A DNA stretch of 64,000 nucleotides from positions 5,646,001 to 5,710,000 of the forward strand of contig NZ_CP022961.1 of the NCBI RefSeq assembly GCF_002285795.1, read 5' to 3'. Position numbers and translations under genes: made by a program. How positions within the stretch are numbered: the stretch's first letter is position 1; each line of letters starts with the position of its first letter. Source of the DNA: Plantactinospora sp. KBS50 (GTDB taxonomy: Bacteria > Actinomycetota > Actinomycetes > Mycobacteriales > Micromonosporaceae). The notes under the pieces are model-generated. The model was not told the DNA's origin. It made no database searches and saw nothing but the letters and a program-made list of their open reading frames with translations. This document shows positions 14,985-22,717 of the stretch, piece by piece.

Positions 14985-16306
14985 GACGGTGCTGCCTCGC
15001 GGCGGACGGGTGCGAGCGCGGCCACCGGGTCGCCGATCCGCTCGGCGTCGCCGAGGATCACCGTGACGGCCCCGGCCGGCGCCAGGTAGCGCGCGGCCGC
15101 CGCGGCGACGTCCTCCCGGGTGACCCCGGCCAGCCGGTCGGCGTACTCGGCCAGGAACGGCAGGCGCAGCCCGGAGCCGGCGTACGCGCTGGTCAGCGCG
15201 GCCAGCCCGGCCTGGGTGGAGATGCCCAGTTGAAGCGTGCCGAGCGCGTACTGCCGGGCCTGCTCCAACTCGTCCTCACCGGGCGGCAGCACGGCCAGCC
15301 GGCCCAGTTCGTACTGGGTCTCCAGCAGCGCCGGTGCGGTGACCTCGGTGGCCACCTCGGCCGAGACGACCAGGGCCGAGCCGGCGACCGAGTGGTCGAT
15401 GAGCGAGTGCGGCCCGTAGGTGTAGCCCTTGTCCTCGCGGATGTTCTCCACCCAGCGGGACGAGAAGTACCCGCCGAAGAGCAGGTTGGCCAGTTGCAGC
15501 GCGGCGTGGTCCGGATGGGTGCGCGGCACCGCCGGCAGGGCCATCCGCAGCGACGACTGCACCGAACCGGGCCGGTCCACGACCAGCACCGGGCCGGGTT
15601 CCAGCGGCGGCGCGGGCGGCAGCTCGACCGGCTCCGCGGCGCCGGACCACCCGCCGAGCGCCCGCTCCGCGGCGTCCAACGCCCGCTCCGGCTCCGCGTC
15701 GCCGACCAGGACCAGGATCGCGCCGGCCGGCTGTACCCGGTCGGCGTGCAGGCCGCGCAGGTCGTCCGGCTCGACCACCCGGACCTCGGCGGCGTCCGGG
15801 GTCTGCACGGCGTACGGGTGCCCGCCGTACATCCGCTTGAGCAGCGCCACCCGGGCCAGGTGCGCGGGCTGGCTGCCGGCCACCTGGATCCGGTCGATCA
15901 GCCGATCCCGTTCGGTGGCCACCTCGTCGGCCGGGTAGGTGGCGCCGCCGAGCACCGAGGCCAGCAGGTCGAGGATCCGGTCCAACCCGGTGACCAGGCC
16001 GTTTCCGGAGATCATCAGCCGGTCCGGGTCGACGCCAGCGCCGAGACCGCCGCCGACGGTCTGCAACGCCGCGGCGATGCCCACGTTCGACAGCTCGCCG
16101 GTGCCGGAGAGCAGGGTCTGCGCCAGCAGCGCACCCCGGGCCAGGTGGGCGCCGCCGAACGGTACCCAGAGGCGCACCTCGACCAGCGGTACGGCCGGGC
16201 GGTGCACGGCGATCGCGGTGAGCCCGTTGTCGAACGTCCGCTCGGCCTGGTCGGGCAGGGTGAGCCGGCGGGTGGGGCCGAGCGCGGGCAGCGTACGGAC
16301 GGTCAC
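14981..16306 (-). CDS. M16-family peptidase-like subunit, non-catalytic
   Basis: 441 residues from a GTG at 16306 that overlaps the stop of the upstream M16 gene. It has the M16 architecture: N-terminal half with FDNGLTAIAVHRPAVPLVEV and C-terminal half with the R/Y motif region YFSSRWVENIREDKGYTYG. The inverted zinc motif HxxEH is absent (GGAHLARGALLAQTL occupies its place). Bacterial M16 enzymes often form a heterodimer of an active subunit and an inactive one that supplies the R/Y pair, and this gene fits the second role. Probably cytosolic; substrate unknown. Confidence 0.88.
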   Translation of the reverse strand: MTVRTLPALGPTRRLTLPDQAERTFDNGLTAIAVHRPAVPLVEVRLWVPFGGAHLARGALLAQTLLSGTGELSNVGIAAALQTVGGGLGAGVDPDRLMISGNGLVTGLDRILDLLASVLGGATYPADEVATERDRLIDRIQVAGSQPAHLARVALLKRMYGGHPYAVQTPDAAEVRVVEPDDLRGLHADRVQPAGAILVLVGDAEPERALDAAERALGGWSGAAEPVELPPAPPLEPGPVLVVDRPGSVQSSLRMALPAVPRTHPDHAALQLANLLFGGYFSSRWVENIREDKGYTYGPHSLIDHSVAGSALVVSAEVATEVTAPALLETQYELGRLAVLPPGEDELEQARQYALGTLQLGISTQAGLAALTSAYAGSGLRLPFLAEYADRLAGVTREDVAAAAARYLAPAGAVTVILGDAERIGDPVAALAPVRREAAPS

Positions 16307-17613
16307 TTGGCTCCTCCGGCGACGACGTCGATCGAGGCCCGGCGCTCGGGCCGGAGCGTGGCGGCGGCGGCCCGCACCTGGTCGGCGGTCACCTCGCCGA
16401 TCCGCCGGGGCAACTCGTTGAGCAGACCCGGATCGGCCCGCTGCTGCTCCAGCACGGCCATCGCCAGGGCCCGACCGAGCACCGCGTCGGTCTCCCGGAG
16501 CAGGTGGGTGGCCATCCGCGCCTGGGTGCGCGCCAGCTCGCCCTCGTCCAGGCCGTCGGCGGCCAGCCGGTCGAGTTCCTCGTCGACGGTCCGCAGCAGC
16601 TTGTCCACCGATCCGCCCGGCGGGAGGTGGGCCTGGAGCAGCAGCGCCGTCGGGTCGCGCACGTCGAACGGGTCGCCCATGAAGCCGAGGTAGCCGCCCA
16701 CCGTGGTGGCCGTGCGGTCCTGCTGCACGAGCCGGCGGACCAGCCGGGAGGCGTCGCCGTCGGTGAGCACCTCGGCCAGCACGACGTACGGCAGGTAGTT
16801 GGCGAAGTCGGTGATCGGGTTGGGCACCCGCCAGGCGCTCGCGACGGCCGGCAGCGGCGCCAGCGGGTCGGTGTAGGACTCGCGCCGCTCTGCGGTGAGG
16901 TCCGGTTCGGCGAAGTCGGGCCGCTGCGGCGCCGGCCGGGCCGGTACGTCGCCGAAGTGTCGCCGCACCAGCGCGGTCGCCTCGGCCACGTCGAGGTCGC
17001 CGGAGATCGCCAGTACGGCGTTTCCGCAGGCGTAGTAGCGGGCGAAGAAGTCGGCCGCGTCGGCGACGGTGGCGCTCTCCAGGTCGGTGAAGGAGCCGTA
17101 CCCGTCGTGCGCGTTGGGGAACGTGTCGAACATGACCGGCGGCAGCCGCAGCCACGGGAAGCCGCCGTAGGGCCGGTTCAGCACGTTGACCCGGATCTCC
17201 TCCTTGACCACGTCGACCTGGTTGCGGAGGTTCTCCTCGGTCAGCCGCGGGCCACGCATCCGGTCGGCCTCCAGGAACAGCGCGCGTTCCAGGGCGTTCG
17301 ACGGCAGCGTCTCGAAGTAGTCGGTGTAGTCCAGGTGGGTGGAACCGTTGAAGGTGCCACCGGCGCCCTGCACGTGCCGGAAGTGGGCGAGCTTCTCCAG
17401 GTTCTCCGAGCCCTGGAACATCAGGTGCTCGAAGAGGTGGGCGAATCCGGTGCGCCCCTCGGGTTCGGACCGGATGCCCACGTCGTAGACGACCGCCACG
17501 CCCACCACCGGGGCGCTGCGGTCCGGGGTGAGCACCACCCGCAGGCCGTTGTCCAGGGTGAACCGCTCCGCCGGATACGTCGTGGCTGGAATTTCCGATC
17601 TCCGCGCCGTCAC
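16303..17613 (-). CDS. M16-family zinc peptidase, catalytic subunit
   Basis: 436 residues from a GTG at 17613. The inverted zinc motif is HLFEH in GFAHLFEHLMFQGSENLEK, and the third zinc ligand Glu lies about 75 residues later in VDVVKEEIRVNVLNRP. It resembles the pitrilysin/mitochondrial processing peptidase family. The downstream M16 gene lacks the zinc site and starts within this gene's stop codon, so the two proteins probably form a heterodimer. There is no signal peptide. Confidence 0.92.
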   Translation of the reverse strand: MTARRSEIPATTYPAERFTLDNGLRVVLTPDRSAPVVGVAVVYDVGIRSEPEGRTGFAHLFEHLMFQGSENLEKLAHFRHVQGAGGTFNGSTHLDYTDYFETLPSNALERALFLEADRMRGPRLTEENLRNQVDVVKEEIRVNVLNRPYGGFPWLRLPPVMFDTFPNAHDGYGSFTDLESATVADAADFFARYYACGNAVLAISGDLDVAEATALVRRHFGDVPARPAPQRPDFAEPDLTAERRESYTDPLAPLPAVASAWRVPNPITDFANYLPYVVLAEVLTDGDASRLVRRLVQQDRTATTVGGYLGFMGDPFDVRDPTALLLQAHLPPGGSVDKLLRTVDEELDRLAADGLDEGELARTQARMATHLLRETDAVLGRALAMAVLEQQRADPGLLNELPRRIGEVTADQVRAAAATLRPERRASIDVVAGGAK

Positions 17614-17826
17614 GCACCGACCCTAGCGCGTCGACCCGGTCCGCGGGATCGGCGGCACCACCGAAGCCGTCGGGGTGTTCCGACCGGATCGGCGAGGGCG
17701 GGCCGGCGGGTGCGCGGCACCCGGCCGCCCGGCCCATTGACGGACCGCCGCGCATGACCCACTATTCCTACTTAGTTAATGGACATTGTGGTCCTGCGAA
17801 CGTACGGACAGATGGATGGGACGGCG

Positions 17827-18888
17827 ATGACACGTTCTCCGTACCGCCGGTGGGCGACGCTGGCGACACTGCTGCTGACGACCGTGGCCCTCGGCGCGGT
17901 CGGCGCCTGCGGCGACGGCTCCGGCGGCACCGCCGGCGCGTCCGGTCCGGTGCCGCTGCGGCTGGGCTACTTCCCGAACATCACCCACGCCCCCGCCATC
18001 GTGGGCGTCGAGAAGGGGATCTTCGCCGCGAAGCTCGGCGCCGGCGCCCGGCTGGAGACCAGGACCTTCAACGCCGGGCCGGCGGCGGTCGAGGCGATCT
18101 TCTCCGGCGCGCTGGACGCCGCGTACATCGGGCCGAACCCCACCATCAACGCCTTCGTCAAGTCGCACGGCCAGGCCGTCCGGGTCGTCTCGGGCGCCGC
18201 CTCCGGCGGGGTGGCGCTGGTGGTCCGGCCGGGCATCGCCTCCGCCGCCGACCTGCGGGGCAGACGGATCGCCACCCCCCAACTCGGCAACACGCAGGAC
18301 GTGGCCCTCCGGTACTGGCTCAAGCAGCAGGGCCTGAGCGCCACCAAGGAGGGCGGCGGCGACGTCAGCATCGTGCCGCAGGAGAACGCGCAGACGGTGG
18401 ACACCTTCCACAGTGGCGCCGTGGACGGCGCCTGGGTGCCCGAGCCGTACCTCTCCCGGCTGGTCGACGACGGCGGCAGGGTGCTCGTCGACGAGCGCGA
18501 CGAGTGGCCCGGCGGAAGGTTCGTGATCACCAACCTGGTGGTCGGCACGAAGTTCCTGAAGGCACACCCGGACCTGGTCAAGCGGCTGGTCGACGGGCAG
18601 GTCGCGGCCACCGGGCTGATCAACGCGCACCCGGACGAGGCGCAGCGGGCCGTCGCCGACCACATCGGCACGGTCACCGGCAAGCCGCTGGACCTCGCGC
18701 TCATCCGGCAGGCCTGGCCCAGCATCACCTTCCTGAACGACCCGATCGCCGCCTCGCTCAAGGCCGGGCTGGACCACGCGGTCGCGGTCGGCCTCAGCCA
18801 ACCGGCCGACCTCTCCGGGCTGTACGACCTGAGCTACCTCAACGAGGTCCTGGCCGCCCGGGGCGAGCCCGGCGTCCCGCTGCCATGA
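17827..18888 (+). CDS. ABC importer substrate-binding lipoprotein (NitT/TauT/SsuA type)
   Basis: 353 residues from the ATG at 17827. An N-terminal Arg-rich signal and hydrophobic stretch end in the lipobox LGAVGAC, so the mature protein is a lipoprotein. The body has NMT1/SsuA-like motifs (LRLGYFPNITHAPAIVGVEK; AYIGPNPTINAFVKS; ATPQLGNTQDVALRYWLKQ). The family carries sulfonates, taurine, nitrate, aromatic sulfonates or thiamine precursors. No monooxygenase is nearby, so the substrate stays open. An AT-rich stretch (attcctacttagttaatgg, 17764-17782) just upstream probably holds the promoter or operator. The stop overlaps the ATPase start (ATGA). Confidence 0.88.
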   Translation: MTRSPYRRWATLATLLLTTVALGAVGACGDGSGGTAGASGPVPLRLGYFPNITHAPAIVGVEKGIFAAKLGAGARLETRTFNAGPAAVEAIFSGALDAAYIGPNPTINAFVKSHGQAVRVVSGAASGGVALVVRPGIASAADLRGRRIATPQLGNTQDVALRYWLKQQGLSATKEGGGDVSIVPQENAQTVDTFHSGAVDGAWVPEPYLSRLVDDGGRVLVDERDEWPGGRFVITNLVVGTKFLKAHPDLVKRLVDGQVAATGLINAHPDEAQRAVADHIGTVTGKPLDLALIRQAWPSITFLNDPIAASLKAGLDHAVAVGLSQPADLSGLYDLSYLNEVLAARGEPGVPLP

Positions 18889-19676
18889 GCACGACCACGA
18901 CGACGCCGCCGGGCGCCACCGCCTCGGTCGCGCTCGACGGCGTGACAAAGGTGTACGGGCGCGGCGAGCACGCCGTGCCGGCGCTGGACCGGCTGTCCCT
19001 CGACGTCGTGCCCGGCGAGTTCGTCTGCCTGGTCGGCGCCTCCGGCTGCGGCAAGAGCACGCTGCTCAACCTGGTCGCCGGGCTGGACCGGCCGACCGCC
19101 GGCCGGATCCGGGTGGGCGGCGCGCAACGGCCCCCGATCAGCCCCGGACTGATGTTCCAGGAGCCGGCCCTGTTCCCCTGGCTGACCGTCGAGGCGAACG
19201 TCGACCTGCCGCTCAGGCTGCGCGGGCTGCCCCGCGCCGAACGGCGGGAACGCGTCGCCGACCTGCTGCGCGCGGTACACCTGGCCGGCTTCGCGCGGCA
19301 CCGCCCGCACCAACTGTCCGGCGGGATGCGGCAGCGGGTGGCCCTGGCCCGCACCCTCGCCCTGGACACCCCGGTGCTGCTGATGGACGAGCCGTTCGGC
19401 GCGCTGGACGCGATGACCCGCGACCTGCTGCACGACGAGTTGGAGCGCATCTGGTCGCAGCGCCGGCTGACCGTGCTGTTCGTCACGCACAACGTCCGGG
19501 AGGCGGCCCGGCTCGCCGACCGGATCGTCCTGCTGTCCAGCCGGCCCGGCCGGATCCTGCACACCACCGAGGTGACCGTGCCACGGCCGCGGCGGATCGA
19601 CTCCCCCGAGGTCGCCGCCATCGCCGCGGACGTCACCGACCGACTACGTACGGAGGTGGGCCGGCATGGCCGGTGA
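18885..19676 (+). CDS. ABC importer ATPase (SsuB/TauB type)
   Basis: 263 residues. Walker A is LVGASGCGKSTLL, the Q-loop MFQEPALFPWL, the ABC signature [16 protein letters not shown], Walker B VLLMDEPFGALD and the switch His in FVTHNVREA. The PALFPWL Q-loop and the DEPFGALDAMTR D-loop are typical of nitrate/sulfonate/taurine importers. The gene overlaps both neighbours, so it is the middle gene of a three-gene operon. Confidence 0.95.
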   Translation: MSTTTTTPPGATASVALDGVTKVYGRGEHAVPALDRLSLDVVPGEFVCLVGASGCGKSTLLNLVAGLDRPTAGRIRVGGAQRPPISPGLMFQEPALFPWLTVEANVDLPLRLRGLPRAERRERVADLLRAVHLAGFARHRPHQLSGGMRQRVALARTLALDTPVLLMDEPFGALDAMTRDLLHDELERIWSQRRLTVLFVTHNVREAARLADRIVLLSSRPGRILHTTEVTVPRPRRIDSPEVAAIAADVTDRLRTEVGRHGR

Positions 19677-20541
19677 CACCCTGAGCCGCGACGCCGGCGT
19701 ACTCACCGGGCTGGACGCCCTGGAGACCGCCGGCCGCGACGACGCGCCCGGCCGGCTCGGCCGGACCTGGGCGGCGCTCTGGCCCAAGCTCGCCGCCCTG
19801 GCCCTCGCGCTGGCCGCCTGGCAGGTGGTGGTCTGGACCGGCTGGAAGGATCCGTGGGCACTGCCCGGACCCGGGCCGGTGCTGGCCGACCTCGGCCGGT
19901 ACGTCACCGGCGCCGCGTTCTGGCAGGGCCTCGCGGTGACCGGCCGGCGGGCCGCCATCGGCTTCGGCGTGGCCGTCACCCTCGGGCTGCTGCTCGGGCT
20001 CGCGGTGGCCCGGGTACGGGTGCTGCGCGCGGCGCTCGGCTCGATGATCACCGCGTTGCAGACGATGCCGTCGATCGCCTGGTTCCCTCTGGCCATCCTG
20101 CTGTTCGAGCTGAGCGAACGGGCCATCTTCTTCGTCGTGGTGCTCGGCGCCGCCCCGTCGGTGGCCAACGGGGTGATCCACGGCGTGGACTACGTGCCGC
20201 CCATCCTGGTCCGGGCCGGCCGCAACCTGGGCGCCCGCGGGATCGCGCTCTACCGGTACGTCATCGCGCCGGCCGCGCTGCCGGCCATCGTGGCCGGGCT
20301 CAAGCAGGGCTGGGCGTTCGCCTGGCGCAGCCTGATGGCCGGTGAGCTGCTGGTGGTGATCGCCAGCCGCACATCGGTCGGGGTCCAACTCCAGTACGCC
20401 CGGGAGTTCAACGACGCCGTCCGGGTCATCACCATCATGATCGTCATCCTGGTGGTCGGCCTGCTGGTGGACTCCGCGTTCTCCGCCGCGGACCGGGCCA
20501 TCCGGCGCCGGTGGGGCGTGCTCGACCGGTCCACCGGGTGA
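19666..20541 (+). CDS. ABC importer permease (SsuC/TauC type)
   Basis: 291 residues from ATG 19666, overlapping the ATPase gene by 11 bases. A 40-residue cytoplasmic N-terminus is followed by about six transmembrane segments. The EAA-type loop appears as RAGRNLGARGIALYRYVIAP, with the family motif ALQTMPSIAWFPLAILLF. It forms the channel for the upstream binding protein and ATPase. Confidence 0.94.
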   Translation: MAGDTLSRDAGVLTGLDALETAGRDDAPGRLGRTWAALWPKLAALALALAAWQVVVWTGWKDPWALPGPGPVLADLGRYVTGAAFWQGLAVTGRRAAIGFGVAVTLGLLLGLAVARVRVLRAALGSMITALQTMPSIAWFPLAILLFELSERAIFFVVVLGAAPSVANGVIHGVDYVPPILVRAGRNLGARGIALYRYVIAPAALPAIVAGLKQGWAFAWRSLMAGELLVVIASRTSVGVQLQYAREFNDAVRVITIMIVILVVGLLVDSAFSAADRAIRRRWGVLDRSTG

Positions 20542-20559
20542 CGGCGGCCCGGCCCCGGC

Positions 20560-20710
20560 GCGCGGGACCGGGCCGGCGCGGCGCGGCGACGTCGGGCGGG
20601 CGGTCGCGCGGGCGGTCGCGCGGGCGGGCGGGCGAACCGGCGGTCGGGCGGGCGGTCGCGCGGGCGGTCGGGCGGGCGGGCGGTCGGGCGAACCGGGCGG
20701 GTCGGCTCGC
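20560..20710. repeat. GC-only low-complexity repeat block
   Basis: About 150 bases built from cgggcgggcggtcgcg-like units, almost without A or T, between the permease gene and the convergent Pro-rich membrane protein. The G tracts are four bases or shorter and interrupted. Non-coding; may cause sequencing and assembly errors. Confidence 0.75.
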
Positions 20711-21721
20711 TCACGCGGGACGGACGGAGGCCAGCGCCGCCTCCACCACCCAGTCGTACTGGCGGTGCGTGCCCGGGATCGAGACGTACAGGATCGCCGC
20801 GGTCGGCCGGCCGACGTCGATGCAGGCCACCGCGGCCAACTCGTCCCGGGCGCGCAGGCCGGCGCGCACGAAGTGCAGCCGGAAGACGGTGACCCAGGCC
20901 GGCAGCCCGCCGAGGGACCGCCGCTCGTCCCGGATCAGTTCCGCGCTGTTCGGCTGCGGGTAGTAGCTGGCTCGCACGTCCGCGGCCACCTGCCGGCCCA
21001 CGCACTCCAGGTCCAGGGCCAGGGCGTCGTTGTCGGCGGCCGGCACCGAGCCGGACAGGATCGAGGCGTGGTAGTCGCTGCTGCCGTCGTACCCGGACTC
21101 CGTGACGAAGTGCTGACCCACCCGGTAGGACACCTGCAGCGTCCCGGCCCGCCACACCGTCCGCCATGGCTCCCAGGGCGCCGGGAAGGCGGCGTAGGAG
21201 ATTCCGGAGTCGGTGTCCACGGTGCGCGGACCCGTGGGCACCGGCGCGGGTCCCGCCGGACCGGGACCGGCCGTACCCGGGCCGGCCGGACCGGGTGGGG
21301 CGGCGGTCGCCGCGGCGGTGGGCGGCGGGCAGGCGCGGGCCAACGGCGGCCGGCTGTCCCCGCCGGGCCGCCGGACCGTCCCCGGCGACGGGCCACCCGA
21401 GGACGTGTGCACGAGCACCAGGACCAGGCCGACCAGCAGAATCGAGCCGGCCACCCCGCCGAACCACCAGAGCGTACGGCCCCGGCCCGGCGGTCCTGGC
21501 GGCGTACCCGGCGGGGTCGGCGCCTGCCCCGGGGCCGGCGGCGGCCCACCCGGACCGACCGGCGGCGGCCGACCCGGGCCGGCTGGCGGCTGGGTGCGGC
21601 CGATCCCGGTCACCGGCCCGGCGGGCCAGCGGGCGCCGACGGGCTCGCCGGCCCGGGACGTCCCGGTGGATCGGGAGGAACCGGATGCCGGCGTGGAGTC
21701 GGGCGGGGGAACGGCGGCCAT
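20711..21721 (-). CDS. Pro-rich single-pass membrane protein, unknown function
   Basis: 336 residues from ATG 21721. The N-terminal 80 residues are cytoplasmic and strongly Pro/Gly-rich. One transmembrane segment follows (WFGGVAGSILLVGLVLVLVH, about 88-107), then a Pro/Ala linker and an extracellular C-terminal domain of about 180 residues (GISYAAFPAPWEPWRTVW; two cysteines, in LECVG and AVACID). This layout is common for uncharacterised actinobacterial surface proteins. No catalytic motif was seen. It is convergent to the importer operon. Confidence 0.8.
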   Translation of the reverse strand: MAAVPPPDSTPASGSSRSTGTSRAGEPVGARWPAGPVTGIGRTQPPAGPGRPPPVGPGGPPPAPGQAPTPPGTPPGPPGRGRTLWWFGGVAGSILLVGLVLVLVHTSSGGPSPGTVRRPGGDSRPPLARACPPPTAAATAAPPGPAGPGTAGPGPAGPAPVPTGPRTVDTDSGISYAAFPAPWEPWRTVWRAGTLQVSYRVGQHFVTESGYDGSSDYHASILSGSVPAADNDALALDLECVGRQVAADVRASYYPQPNSAELIRDERRSLGGLPAWVTVFRLHFVRAGLRARDELAAVACIDVGRPTAAILYVSIPGTHRQYDWVVEAALASVRPA

Positions 21722-21794
21722 CGGTCCCAGTGAACACCATTCGCCCCGGGAATGACCGCCCGCCGGGTTGCCGGCGGCGTTGCCGGAGCCCGGA

Positions 21795-21980
21795 TCAGCG
21801 GGCCTGGCGGGCCGAGAGTTCCGGCGTGAACAGCCCGTCCGGCGGGTGCAGATCGACCACCACCGCCCGCGGGCGTTCGTACCAGGGCACGAAGGCGACC
21901 ACTCCGGCGAGCGTCAATCCGGCCGCGGCCAGTGCCAGCACCACGGCGATCTCCCGCTGGCCGCCCATGCCGTACCGCAT
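21795..21980 (-). CDS. Small single-pass membrane protein
   Basis: 61 residues from ATG 21980 (MRYGMGGQREIAVVLALAAA). One transmembrane helix (IAVVLALAAAGLTLAGVVAFV) is followed by a short tail with PPDGLFTP. The hydrophobic pattern and codon bias support a real gene. Function unknown. It lies upstream of the Pro-rich membrane protein on the same strand, with a 73-base gap, so the two may be co-expressed. Confidence 0.6.
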   Translation of the reverse strand: MRYGMGGQREIAVVLALAAAGLTLAGVVAFVPWYERPRAVVVDLHPPDGLFTPELSARQAR

Positions 21981-22184
21981 GCCCCATCCACCTCCCGGAT
22001 CCGGCCCCCCGGCCGGGCTTCACCCGGCCCCGCTCGCCACGCGTCGCGTTGCTCGAGGCCAGGATCCCCGACCCGGGTCGCGGAGACTGTCGTCCTTCGG
22101 ACGCAACCGCCGGGATGGTCGTTCCACCTTCCCGTCCGAACGCCGGGACACCGCGGTACGTCCGGCGCGCAGTCACCGGAAAGC

Positions 22185-22220
22185 ACCGGCCCGGCGTGCC
22201 GGTTGGCACGCCGGGCCGGT
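22185..22220 (-). terminator. Hairpin terminator of the cold-shock gene
   Basis: Perfect 16-bp stem (ACCGGCCCGGCGTGCC with its complement) and 4-base loop, 75 bases downstream of the cold-shock gene stop on the minus strand. Confidence 0.88.
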
Positions 22221-22294
22221 CATCTCACATGCTCGTGGCGGACCTCGACGGATCGCGACGTGGAACGCGCAGCGAGTGTCGTGGGGCAGGATGC

Positions 22295-22498
22295 TTACAG
22301 CGGCCGGATGTTCGCCGCCTGCGGGCCCTTCTGCCCCTGGGTGACCTCGAACTCCACCCGCTGGTTCTCGTCCAGGCTGCGGTAGCCGGACGACTGGATC
22401 GCCGAGAAGTGGGCGAAGACGTCGGCGCCGCCGTCGTCCGGGGTGATGAAGCCAAAGCCCTTGTCAGCGTTGAACCACTTGACCGTGCCAATTGCCAT
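22295..22498 (-). CDS. cspA: Cold-shock domain protein
   Basis: 67 residues from ATG 22498. RNP1 ([10 protein letters not shown]) and RNP2 (DVFAHFSAI) are intact, with the typical start [16 protein letters not shown]. It binds single-stranded nucleic acids as an RNA chaperone. The upstream about 200 bases (22499-22717) have no gene and may contain a long regulated 5' leader, as in other csp genes. It is located downstream of adnB but has its own leader and terminator, so it is probably a separate transcript. Confidence 0.97.
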   Translation of the reverse strand: MAIGTVKWFNADKGFGFITPDDGGADVFAHFSAIQSSGYRSLDENQRVEFEVTQGQKGPQAANIRPL

Positions 22499-22717
22499 CG
22501 TTCTACGTCTCCCTGACGCTACCAGCGACCCGTTCCGGGTCGACAAGTCATCCGCGGCCGGATGCGCGCGGACCGTCGTCGCGTTGGTAACCCGCCCGGA
22601 AACGCCGGACACAACAAATGGCGCCCGGGGCAGGATTCGCACCAGGCGCGCACGGAGTGTGGGAACCAAAACTGCAACGCGCCGACCCTAGCACGCCGAA
22701 CGGCCCGCGTGCGCAGG

